Assembly: GCA_020636405.1 (NCBI GenBank)
Contig: JACJXW010000007.1
Location: forward strand, 673,501 to 737,500
Length of the DNA: 64,000 nt
Direction of reading: 5' to 3'
Origin: Lewinellaceae bacterium
Lineage (GTDB): Bacteria; Bacteroidota; Bacteroidia; Chitinophagales; Saprospiraceae
Positions 8,099-14,909 of the stretch are shown in pieces; the stretch's first letter is position 1; each line of letters opens with the position of its first letter. The notes below the pieces were generated by a model. That model was not told where the DNA came from, did not search any database, and saw only the letters and a list, made by a program, of their open reading frames with translations. Made by a program: the position numbers and the translations under genes.

Positions 8099-9178
8099 TT
8101 AGAACTTCAACGTCCTGATGATATGCTCGATGTATTGCATCAGGTCTCTTTTGTCCTCCCCGGGGGCGTGCAGGAAACCATCTACGAAGAGCAGTTCATT
8201 GGTATTGGGGTTGAGAATGAGGTAGCTCACGAATGCCCCACCCATGTAATCCTCGACGATCTCCCAAATGCCTCTTGCTTCCAGGGTATAATAGCCGTTG
8301 ATCTTGGTGACATAGGCCAGTACCGGCAAGTCGACGCCGTTGGTCTGCATGTAGGTATTCGGAAGCGTAGAAGAAATGTACTTCCTGCCAATGGAATCCC
8401 GCAGGGCGATGATGTTTTCCTTAGTGAGCTGCGAGCGGTCCGTATAAGGTATTTTTTTCAGGATGATGCTGCTACTGGTCTCATCGGTTTCCCGGCGGAT
8501 CCAAATGATCTCATCGTCATTGATGGCGCGAAAATAATCGCTTGGAATACGCATGGAAACACCCATATCTTCTTTGATCTCTTCCTCCAGCCTTTTATTT
8601 TGTCCGTTGAGGTATACATAAGCATCCACCTTTTTGGAATCATGCTCATTGACCCGTTTGCGCACTGCCGGGAAGTTTTCCTTCAGGACGGCCATCAGCT
8701 CATCTTCGGAATAGCCAAATTCATAGATCAGCAACTGTCCCTTGGCCCACTTATCGCGGCCGAGGGCACTGTTGTAATCTTTATCTTCTTTTGCCTTTCG
8801 GGCTTTTTCTTCCCCAATGTCATTGATGATCATTTTAGTAGCAGGGGAATTCCGGTCATTGAGGTTACCCACCACCAAATAGGTACGCAGTTCTTTGCGG
8901 AGAGGGTCCTTGTTGAGCTCTTCGGGGGTGAAGAAGCGAAGGTCGAAGATAGGCTCCGGCTGTGGCAGCAATGGATAGGCGGAGGAATAATAATAACGCA
9001 GGGTATCGCCGATGGCGCCATCCCACATATCTGCATCCATAATGACGACGATCTCATTTAAATTGCCAAATGCGGTGGGGATAGGGCGCAGGCCCCGCTG
9101 GGTTTCTTCACTGCAACTCTGTAAAAGGAATGCAATCAGGAAGGATGCAAACCATATAGCTTTCAAAGGTTGTTTCAT
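8099..9178 (-). CDS. DUF4837 family lipoprotein
   Basis: 359 aa with a lipoprotein signal peptide (FLIAFLLQSCSEE, lipid-anchored Cys22). The following GNLNEIVVIMDADMWDG and DLRFFTPEELN segments are typical of the Bacteroidota DUF4837 family. Function unknown; the protein is expected in the periplasm or at the outer membrane. Single gene, 95 bp after the sigma-factor start on the same strand. Confidence 0.88.
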   Translation of the reverse strand: MKQPLKAIWFASFLIAFLLQSCSEETQRGLRPIPTAFGNLNEIVVIMDADMWDGAIGDTLRYYYSSAYPLLPQPEPIFDLRFFTPEELNKDPLRKELRTYLVVGNLNDRNSPATKMIINDIGEEKARKAKEDKDYNSALGRDKWAKGQLLIYEFGYSEDELMAVLKENFPAVRKRVNEHDSKKVDAYVYLNGQNKRLEEEIKEDMGVSMRIPSDYFRAINDDEIIWIRRETDETSSSIILKKIPYTDRSQLTKENIIALRDSIGRKYISSTLPNTYMQTNGVDLPVLAYVTKINGYYTLEARGIWEIVEDYMGGAFVSYLILNPNTNELLFVDGFLHAPGEDKRDLMQYIEHIIRTLKF

Positions 9179-9425
9179 CGGAAGTATTGATTTTTTTCCT
9201 TAAAGTTAATGCTTTATAACACAATGGCCGGCAATGGCAGGCCGAAAGTGCAATGCTTTGATCAAGGAATTCGGAGAATTAAAATTTTCTGAGAATTCAG
9301 TAGGAATAGGTGTGTATTGTACCCTTTGTTCACTAGAACAGATGCATCCGGATATCGTTTTGGCGTGAAATGGGTAACTTTTGTTTGGGCAATTAAGCGC
9401 TCCGAACGGAAAGGGCTAATAAAGA
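9179..9425. other. Intergenic region without recognised gene
   Basis: AT-rich spacer upstream of the DUF4837 lipoprotein. It contains two GAATTC-centred segments (about 9268 and 9293) in imperfect inverted arrangement. I see no coding frame or RNA fold worth naming. Confidence 0.5.
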
Positions 9426-9466
9426 AGAGCCTGTCTGGGCCACTGTGTATGATCCGGACAGGCTCT
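9426..9466 (-). terminator. Intrinsic terminator of the 9487-9978 gene
   Basis: Stem AGAGCCTGTC (9426-9435) with GACAGGCTCT (9457-9466), extended inward by one wobble and two GC pairs, and followed on the minus strand by TTCTTTATT. It lies 20 bp after the stop codon. Confidence 0.75.
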
Positions 9467-9486
9467 GCAGGACTTTAATCAACTGT

Positions 9487-9978
9487 TTATTGGGACAACC
9501 TCTGCCCTATGGCAGCCTTGAGTTGGGCGGGATGCTGGGTGCCGATGAACAACTGCTGCCCATTTTTCAGGCAGAGGCTGAGCCCTTTCCTGCCCGAAAC
9601 GCTGAACATGCGCTCCCCGGTACCCAAGCGGACAGCCCACCCGCTCAGTTCGGCAGATAAGGGCGTATCGACGAATTCACAACTTTCAATTTCTTCCCAC
9701 TTTACTTTGTGCTTCCGGTAGTGCACCGGGAAAAACTGGTATTGAATACCATCTTCTTCAATCCTCACGATCAGCCGGATGCTCCAGAGGTAGGCCATCG
9801 CTCCGGTGAGGATAAGGGCGATCAGGGTATATTGAAGCGTGAGAAGGCCTGGCTCATAGGCACCGGAAATGAACAATTCAACAAAATGATAGGTAGTGCC
9901 AATCATTAAAAACAGTAATAATGCGAAGACTTCCCATCTTCTGAACCGCTGTTCTTCTTTATAGATCGTTTTACTCAT
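9487..9978 (-). CDS. Small membrane protein with PH-like C-terminal part
   Basis: 163 aa, no named family recognised with certainty. Two membrane segments occur at about residues 16-35 and 46-65. A soluble part follows (VRIEEDGIQYQFFPVHYRKHKVKWEEIESCEF) that resembles bacterial PH-like domains placed after two helices. The TAnnTTTG box (9984-9991 on the minus strand) ends exactly five bases before the ATG, which suggests a leaderless mRNA. Confidence 0.75.
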   Translation of the reverse strand: MSKTIYKEEQRFRRWEVFALLLFLMIGTTYHFVELFISGAYEPGLLTLQYTLIALILTGAMAYLWSIRLIVRIEEDGIQYQFFPVHYRKHKVKWEEIESCEFVDTPLSAELSGWAVRLGTGERMFSVSGRKGLSLCLKNGQQLFIGTQHPAQLKAAIGQRLSQ

Positions 9979-9983
9979 AGCAA

Positions 9984-9991
9984 CAAAGTTA
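9984..9991 (-). promoter_or_regulatory. -7 promoter box, leaderless arrangement
   Basis: TAACTTTG on the minus strand matches TAnnTTTG. Five bases (TTGCT) separate it from the ATG at 9978, so the expected transcription start falls on or next to the start codon. No clear -33 element. Confidence 0.45.
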
Positions 9992-10071
9992 ACATTAAAT
10001 TAACATTAGGTTAATAATGAATTTACAAAGAACAACTCCTGTCCGGGAAATAAAGTTTCATTCCCAAAAAA

Positions 10072-10108
10072 AAATCGGGTGGAGAACAATGAAGTCCCCA
10101 CCCGATTT
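10072..10108 (-). terminator. Intrinsic terminator of the MoxR gene
   Basis: Perfect 11-bp stem AAATCGGGTGG (10072-10082) with CCACCCGATTT (10098-10108), followed on the minus strand by an uninterrupted T run (10066-10074). It lies 23 bp after the stop of the MoxR gene. Confidence 0.88.
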
Positions 10109-10130
10109 GGGTTATTACGGAAAGAAAGCT

Positions 10131-11102
10131 TTAGAACAAGCTTTCGATGATGTTTTCTTCGGTGATGCCTTCTGCCTCGGCCTTGTAGTTGCGAACGATC
10201 CGGTGGCGCAGTACATATTTGGCGATGGCCTGCACATCCTCAATATCGGGAGAGTATTTTCCGTGGATGGCGGAGTGGCATTTTGCACCCAACACGAGGT
10301 ATTGAGAAGCGCGGGGCCCGGCGCCCCAGGAGATATAGTCGTTCACTTTCTGGGTGGCGCGCCCGGTATTTGGCCTGGTTTTGGTGGCCAGGGATACGGC
10401 GTATTCCAGCACATTGTCGGCAATCGGTACTTTGCGGATCAATTGCTGGAACGATTTGATCTGGCTGCCGGTAAGCACGTGCTTCAATTCGTAGTTGAGG
10501 ACTGAAGTAGTGCCTTTTACCACTTCGATCTCTTCGTCATAGGAAGGGTAATCGAGCGGAATGTTGAACATGAAACGGTCGAGTTGTGCTTCCGGAAGCG
10601 GATAGGTGCCTTCCTGCTCAATGGGGTTTTGGGTAGCCAGAACGAAGAAGGGAGAAGGCAGCGGGTGGCGTATCCCACCTACGGTAATGGAACGCTCCTG
10701 CATCGCTTCCAGCAGGGCCGCCTGGGTTTTGGGCGGGGTACGGTTGATCTCATCTGCCAGAACGATATTGGAGAACAACGGGCCCCGGTTGAATTTAAAC
10801 TGCCGGTCTTCCCCCAGTATCTCGGAGCCGGTAATATCGGAAGGCATGAGGTCGGGGGTGAACTGTATCCGCTTGAAGTCCAGGTCGAGTACTTCGGCAA
10901 TGGTGCTGACCAGCAGGGTCTTTGCCAACCCTGGAACGCCAACGAGCAGGCTGTGGCCGTTACTGAACAGGGAGATAATAACCGCCCGGACGACTTCTTC
11001 CTGTCCGATGATCACTTTGCCTATTTCTTTGCGGAGTTCATTGTAGGCCTCGGCGAGTGTGTCTACTGCTTGTACGTCGGATTGAAATTCTGTTTGTGAC
11101 AT
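10131..11102 (-). CDS. MoxR-family AAA+ ATPase
   Basis: 323 aa. Walker A is GVPGLAKT (residues 55-62), Walker B IVLADEINR at about 118-126, and sensor 1 FVLATQNPIEQEGTYPLPEAQ; the latter phrase is diagnostic of the MoxR branch (AAA_3). The C-terminal lid ends VLRHRIVRNYKAEAEG. MoxR ATPases act as chaperones that help assemble metal- or cofactor-containing or VWA-domain proteins. The usual DUF58/VWA partner genes are not adjacent here, so the client is unknown. Confidence 0.95.
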   Translation of the reverse strand: MSQTEFQSDVQAVDTLAEAYNELRKEIGKVIIGQEEVVRAVIISLFSNGHSLLVGVPGLAKTLLVSTIAEVLDLDFKRIQFTPDLMPSDITGSEILGEDRQFKFNRGPLFSNIVLADEINRTPPKTQAALLEAMQERSITVGGIRHPLPSPFFVLATQNPIEQEGTYPLPEAQLDRFMFNIPLDYPSYDEEIEVVKGTTSVLNYELKHVLTGSQIKSFQQLIRKVPIADNVLEYAVSLATKTRPNTGRATQKVNDYISWGAGPRASQYLVLGAKCHSAIHGKYSPDIEDVQAIAKYVLRHRIVRNYKAEAEGITEENIIESLF

Positions 11103-11203
11103 TTGTGAGTTATGATTTTTGGGCTACCCTTTTTAATAGTTCTCTACCCTTCGAAACGCGCAAATATAAGCTTTGTTGCTGTTTTCCAGGCTAATCGTGC
11201 ATT

Positions 11204-11956
11204 TTAATAACATTTCCATAACATGTCCGACAGCATATAGTTTTTCCCTCCAAAAGAATAGTGCCACCATTCCGTCCGGATGGGTTTGAATCCATAGCGG
11301 ATCATGGTTTCCCGGAGCAGCCTCCGGTTGGCGAGCACCGAGTCGGGCAGGGCTTGGTAAGAGGGATGGGCCTCCGGGCCGAAGAAGTCATAGGGCGTGC
11401 CCATATCCAGCTCCTGCCCGGTACGGTCGGCAAGGGTGAGGTCGACTGCTGCCCCCCGGTTGTGCATTGAGCCTTTTCGGGGGTCGGAGACATAGCGCCG
11501 GTCGGGGACTTTGTTCCATAATTTCCACTGGATCGGGTGCGGGCGGTAGCAGTCCAGCATTTTTAGCACGAGGCCCTGTTGTTGCAGCTCCCGGTGAGCG
11601 GCAACAACGGCGCGGGCCACTTCCGGGCGCAGGAAACAACGGCCGCACTCGTACATTCTCTCCTTTACGAAATTGTCTTCCGTGGCGTATCGCATATCGA
11701 TGAGAATGCTATTGTCCAGAAGGGTGAGGTCCGTCCACTGGCTGGTGTCGTAGTCCGGCCGGTTAATCGAACTTGTTTCTTTATCCTCTTCCGGCAGGCT
11801 TGCTGGGCCGGCCACTACAACAGCAATACTGTCCTTTTCTGTTTCAGTATCTGCCTCCTGTTTTTTCGGTGTAGCCTGGCATCCAAGAAACAGAGGAATG
11901 ATGAAGAGGATGAAATTCGATCTACCTGTCATTTTTTTCTGCAAAGAAAAGGGCAA
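11204..11956 (-). CDS. D-alanyl-D-alanine dipeptidase (M15D, VanX/DdpX-like) lipoprotein
   Basis: 250 aa, or 242 if translation starts at the ATG at 11932, which fits the signal peptide better (SNFILFIIPLFLGCQ, lipobox ending in Cys). Zinc and catalytic residues are visible: SMHNRGAAVDLTL (His and Asp ligands) and TEWWHYSF (catalytic Glu, His ligand). Such enzymes cleave D-Ala-D-Ala in peptidoglycan recycling or nutrition; here it would be periplasmic and lipid-anchored. There is no vanHA-like context, so a resistance role is not supported. Confidence 0.9.
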   Translation of the reverse strand: MPFSLQKKMTGRSNFILFIIPLFLGCQATPKKQEADTETEKDSIAVVVAGPASLPEEDKETSSINRPDYDTSQWTDLTLLDNSILIDMRYATEDNFVKERMYECGRCFLRPEVARAVVAAHRELQQQGLVLKMLDCYRPHPIQWKLWNKVPDRRYVSDPRKGSMHNRGAAVDLTLADRTGQELDMGTPYDFFGPEAHPSYQALPDSVLANRRLLRETMIRYGFKPIRTEWWHYSFGGKNYMLSDMLWKCY

Positions 11957-12519
11957 AAAGTTGGTTCATCAGGCGGAAGGGCCAATGAATTTTAAAAGTT
12001 GGTTAAGTGCAGCGAATGGTTGGTTTTTTTGGACATTTGCATAAATGTTTGGACTTTGGGCATTCCGACGTCGAAGGCGGAAATCGGACAGTCCTTTCGC
12101 GTAAGACGAAAGTGAATTCGATTAAAACGGCATAGATTATCTTGAAAATCTGAAAAATTGATCCTGTTTTCGAAATTTCCATAACCCATCATAATTTCCA
12201 AAATATATTAAAATAGGTTAATCGGAATTAAATTTCGAAATGGGCTGCATTTTAAAAATTTTCATGACTAAAAATGCCTTTCAACTTACTACGCTGTTAC
12301 GCGAAAAGACCGTCGGAAGTCGGAAAAGCAGGCGTTTTGCGCCCATTTAGAGCCCCATTCCGACTTCCGACTTCGCACTTCCGACTTAAATTGGCTGTAC
12401 ATCCAAAGTCCAGTTAAATGCCAAGAAATTTTCAGGGTATGTTTTTTGTCATTCATAGGTGTGCCATTGCACCTTTTCCTAATTAAGCTGAGACCTGACT
12501 ATTTAAAGCCTAAGGAAAC
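11957..12519. other. Long AT-rich intergenic region downstream of the radical SAM gene
   Basis: 563 bp without a supported gene. It holds a 12-base sequence GTTTTTTTGGAC at 12023-12034, repeated exactly on the far side of the island at 14741-14752, and the heptamer repeats at 12312-12385. A 70-codon minus frame at 11992-12201 looks non-coding. Confidence 0.5.
12312..12385. repeat. Heptanucleotide tandem repeats in inverted arrangement
   Basis: Two copies of GTCGGAA at 12312-12325 face four tandem heptamers at 12358-12385 (TTCCGAC, TTCCGAC, TTCGCAC, TTCCGAC). The outer 14 bases are a perfect inverted repeat with a 32-base loop. The same 7-base unit family occurs at 18930-18950 and, with another sequence, at 26489-26537. 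Confidence 0.8.
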
Positions 12520-13893
12520 TCACCCACTCACTTTTCCGCTTCGATTTGCAAGAAACTTTGCACATTCAAGGAAAGTAGCTTCAATCATTGCTTTATAAAT
12601 TTCGCATTCAAGGCCACCTGGGGCTCCCAGTGATCTATCTCTTGCGTACCGAGGCCCATAACATGCAAAGCACCAATCTGAAGCCCAGCATCCTGAACAT
12701 TCAGGGAGGTTGTTACGCACCAGAGTTCGATATTTTGGTATCGCATCTTTTAAAGGAAAGTTGTTTAACTTAGATTTTGCTTCTTCGCTACAAGAAGCAA
12801 TCTTATGAGGTGAATCGCAAACTAAATAACATGGCACAATATCACCATTAGACATGACTGAGAACTTGTCTATTCCAGCGGTACATATATAGTGACGTTT
12901 CCGATCATGAGCAAAGGCATAGATCAATCGAGATACATATGCTAATTCCATTGCTCCTTCCGTAAGATAGTTTTTTGCCGCACGTGTAGCCGCTACTTTA
13001 AAAAGGGATGCTACATAGGCGTTCTCAATTTCATTTATGCCAGAAGCCTGTTCTGGAAATGCAGGCATCACGTGGACTTCTTGTGCATTGAGTTCTAATG
13101 CATGGTCAACTATATCAAGTACCTCAATTCCTAATTCAAGGTGTTTTGAAGTATAAGTAGCTTCAATTGAGTAAAAAGCCCCAGCTTTTGAGAGTGCGTT
13201 AATCCCCTTAACTACTTGTTCGTATGATCCTCGACCTCGTTTTATAGGGCGACATAAATCATGGATCGTTTTTGGACCATCCAAGCTAACAGTAACTGCG
13301 AAATCGTTTTCGGCGAGAAATTTTGCGATATCATCAGTGATAAGACTGCCGTTAGTAACTATAGCTAAAGATGGCATTTCTCCTTGATGATCATTGAATA
13401 AAGCTTGGATTTCTGACCAAGCTAGTTTTATCGCTTTGAAGGCAAGCAAAGGCTCACCTCCAAAAAAAATTAAAGATGATATTCGTATGTCGGATGAATT
13501 TAAAAAGCTCCTAATGTGGTATACTATTTCTTCAGGTTTAAGTGTTTTTGAACCTGGATAAAGGTCACTTGCAAAACAATAGGGACAAGCAAAATTACAG
13601 TAATCTGTAACAATTAAAGTCAACTCTAAACCCCGCCTTTTATATAAATCCTTCTTGTTAAACGTACGTATGGATTTCTGTGATAAGCGTGATTCATGTA
13701 AAAAATTTTCAACCTTGTTGGAAACCGTTACATTACGATCACAGTCTTTAGAAAGGGGGGCTGATTCTGACCTTGTTAAACAGAATAACGATCTACTGTA
13801 CTTTTCTAAAAAAACTTGCGTATTATTCAAAGTTCCAACTTCATGGAACATTGCGAGAGTTGCCATTAGATCTTTTGCTTTAAACAAAAGCAT
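12520..13893 (-). CDS. Radical SAM/SPASM peptide maturase, probable RiPP-modifying enzyme
   Basis: 457 aa. An N-terminal region of about 85 residues has no family I recognise. The radical SAM core follows, with CNFACPYC (Cys99, Cys103, Cys106 for the 4Fe-4S cluster) and FFGGEP at 143-148. The SPASM region carries further Cys ligands: Cys337, Cys355, Cys359, ECSGCWASDWCFAC (398-411) and Cys430, enough for two auxiliary clusters. SPASM enzymes crosslink or otherwise modify ribosomal peptides. It lies 90 bp downstream of a 73-aa Cys-containing small gene on the same strand. Base composition is low in GC (one 60-base line from 13081 counts 21 G/C; a flanking glycosyltransferase line from 16081 counts 39), which suggests transfer. 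No peptidase or exporter gene is adjacent. The start at 13893 is uncertain; Met10 is an alternative. Confidence 0.88.
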   Translation of the reverse strand: MLLFKAKDLMATLAMFHEVGTLNNTQVFLEKYSRSLFCLTRSESAPLSKDCDRNVTVSNKVENFLHESRLSQKSIRTFNKKDLYKRRGLELTLIVTDYCNFACPYCFASDLYPGSKTLKPEEIVYHIRSFLNSSDIRISSLIFFGGEPLLAFKAIKLAWSEIQALFNDHQGEMPSLAIVTNGSLITDDIAKFLAENDFAVTVSLDGPKTIHDLCRPIKRGRGSYEQVVKGINALSKAGAFYSIEATYTSKHLELGIEVLDIVDHALELNAQEVHVMPAFPEQASGINEIENAYVASLFKVAATRAAKNYLTEGAMELAYVSRLIYAFAHDRKRHYICTAGIDKFSVMSNGDIVPCYLVCDSPHKIASCSEEAKSKLNNFPLKDAIPKYRTLVRNNLPECSGCWASDWCFACYGPRYARDRSLGAPGGLECEIYKAMIEATFLECAKFLANRSGKVSG

Positions 13894-13910
13894 TTACCCT
13901 GAAAACACTC

Positions 13911-13975
13911 TTCTGACCTCCCTGCACTTAGTGAATTATTTAATTCTTTATTGGGGTTGCGAAGGGAGGTCAGAA
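13911..13975 (-). promoter_or_regulatory. 13-bp inverted repeat between precursor and maturase genes
   Basis: TTCTGACCTCCCT (13911-13923) pairs perfectly with 13963-13975; the loop is 39 bases. It lies entirely in the 90-bp gap of the two-gene unit. On the minus strand GAGTGTTTTC follows. It may act as a partial terminator or mRNA stabiliser, giving more precursor than enzyme mRNA. Confidence 0.6.
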
Positions 13976-13983
13976 AACAATGA

Positions 13984-14205
13984 CTACTTCATGACGGGTA
14001 GCTGCTTGAAGATTTCTTCTCCAAGCTCCATACCTGTTGAACCGTTGCAGCAGTTATTCATAGCTGCACGACCTACGACTGCAATCTTTGTTAATTCCTC
14101 TAAGGAAAGTGCAAAGATTGAATCCTTTTTTTCTAGGATAGCGTCAAAGTAGCCCAGATAACTTTGCTTCGTTGACTCACGCAACGACAACTCACGTTGT
14201 GCCAT
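13984..14205 (-). CDS. Candidate RiPP precursor peptide (73 aa)
   Basis: Small protein directly upstream of the radical SAM/SPASM gene. The N-terminal two thirds are polar and helical (REST, LGYFDAILEKKDSIF, LSLEELTKIAVVG), as expected for a leader that binds a maturase. The C-terminal third holds the only cysteines, adjacent Cys52-Cys53 in NNCCNGSTGMELGEE, and then ends KQLPVMK. There is no signal peptide, and no GG or known precursor family that I recognise. The role as substrate is inferred from size, Cys placement and position. Alternatively it could be a small regulatory or partner subunit of the enzyme. Confidence 0.65.
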   Translation of the reverse strand: MAQRELSLRESTKQSYLGYFDAILEKKDSIFALSLEELTKIAVVGRAAMNNCCNGSTGMELGEEIFKQLPVMK

Positions 14206-14880
14206 GGTAATGCTTTTTGGAGTTATTCTGTCAATATTAACAGTGGTACAGTATAACTTTTTTTTGTCTTTTAGGCAATGATTTTGATCACCTCAGACTT
14301 AGAAATATCGGTCGTTTTTATACAAAGTCAAATCAAAAAATCTCAAGAGAGGTATATTGGGGCTATAGGAGATGCTTTTGAGTGATAGGCACCAATAAAG
14401 ACCTCATGAATGAAACTCTTCCGCTCTGGCAAGTACAAAAGATAGGGTAAGTCATCCTGCAAAAGCTTTATGTTTATATTGAAATTCTAGGAGAATTCAG
14501 TCCGGTTTTTCGGCATTAGAAAGATTTATTCGAAATAGTATATAAATCCATACCAGCTCTGTCTGCAAAAAGTTAAATTCTCATTGCCCCTTTTTTGAAT
14601 AATATAGTGATATACAGTCCACCCAAAACGGCCCTTAAACTGCACCATGCTCACCCCACCCAAACGAACCATTCATCCCGCCAAAAGAGTCCAAATTTCT
14701 CGTCCAAAAAAACAACGTCCAAAAAACCACAGCCCAGGCCGTTTTTTTGGACTTTCAAATCCTATGAAATTGTCCGGAATTTAGACAAGCTCTTTGATAA
14801 ACCTACCTTCTGAAAAGGCCACCGAATTGGCCATTTTTCAGGCATTTTTACCCGGATAACCCATCAAGCCAGAAAAACTG
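14206..14880. other. Intergenic region upstream of the precursor gene
   Basis: About 675 bp, AT-rich, without a convincing gene. It contains the stem GTCCAAAAAA (14717-14726) with TTTTTTGGAC (14743-14752), and a second copy of CGTCCAAAAAA about 15 bases earlier. No clear TAnnTTTG box for the precursor gene was found on the minus strand. Short frames at 14278-14385 and 14595-14813 (plus strand) are not supported. Confidence 0.5.
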
Positions 14881-14888
14881 TACTTTTG
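14881..14888 (+). promoter_or_regulatory. -7 promoter box of the glycosyltransferase pair
   Basis: TACTTTTG matches TAnnTTTG. The expected transcription start is about 14893, followed by AAAAGGAGA before the TTG at 14910. The box overlaps the most upstream possible TTG (14886), which therefore cannot be the start if this promoter is used. Confidence 0.6.
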
Positions 14889-14909
14889 CAGCCGAAAAAC
14901 AAAAGGAGA

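Noticed and set aside
11204..11956. Vancomycin-resistance role for the VanX-like dipeptidase
   Set aside because: No vanH/vanA/vanRS neighbours, and the protein is exported as a lipoprotein, whereas VanX is cytoplasmic.
11992..12201. 69-codon minus frame downstream of the radical SAM gene
   Set aside because: AT-rich, no similarity and no start context; considered as a second precursor peptide but it lacks any matching feature.
14278..14385. 35-residue plus-strand frame upstream of the RiPP precursor gene
   Set aside because: Protein-like in composition but too short, with no recognised family, and transcribed away from the cassette. It could be a fossil, but this cannot be supported.
14595..14813. 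72-codon plus frame rich in Lys, Pro and Ser
   Set aside because: Low-complexity translation of an A-rich stretch with inverted repeats; no coding signature.
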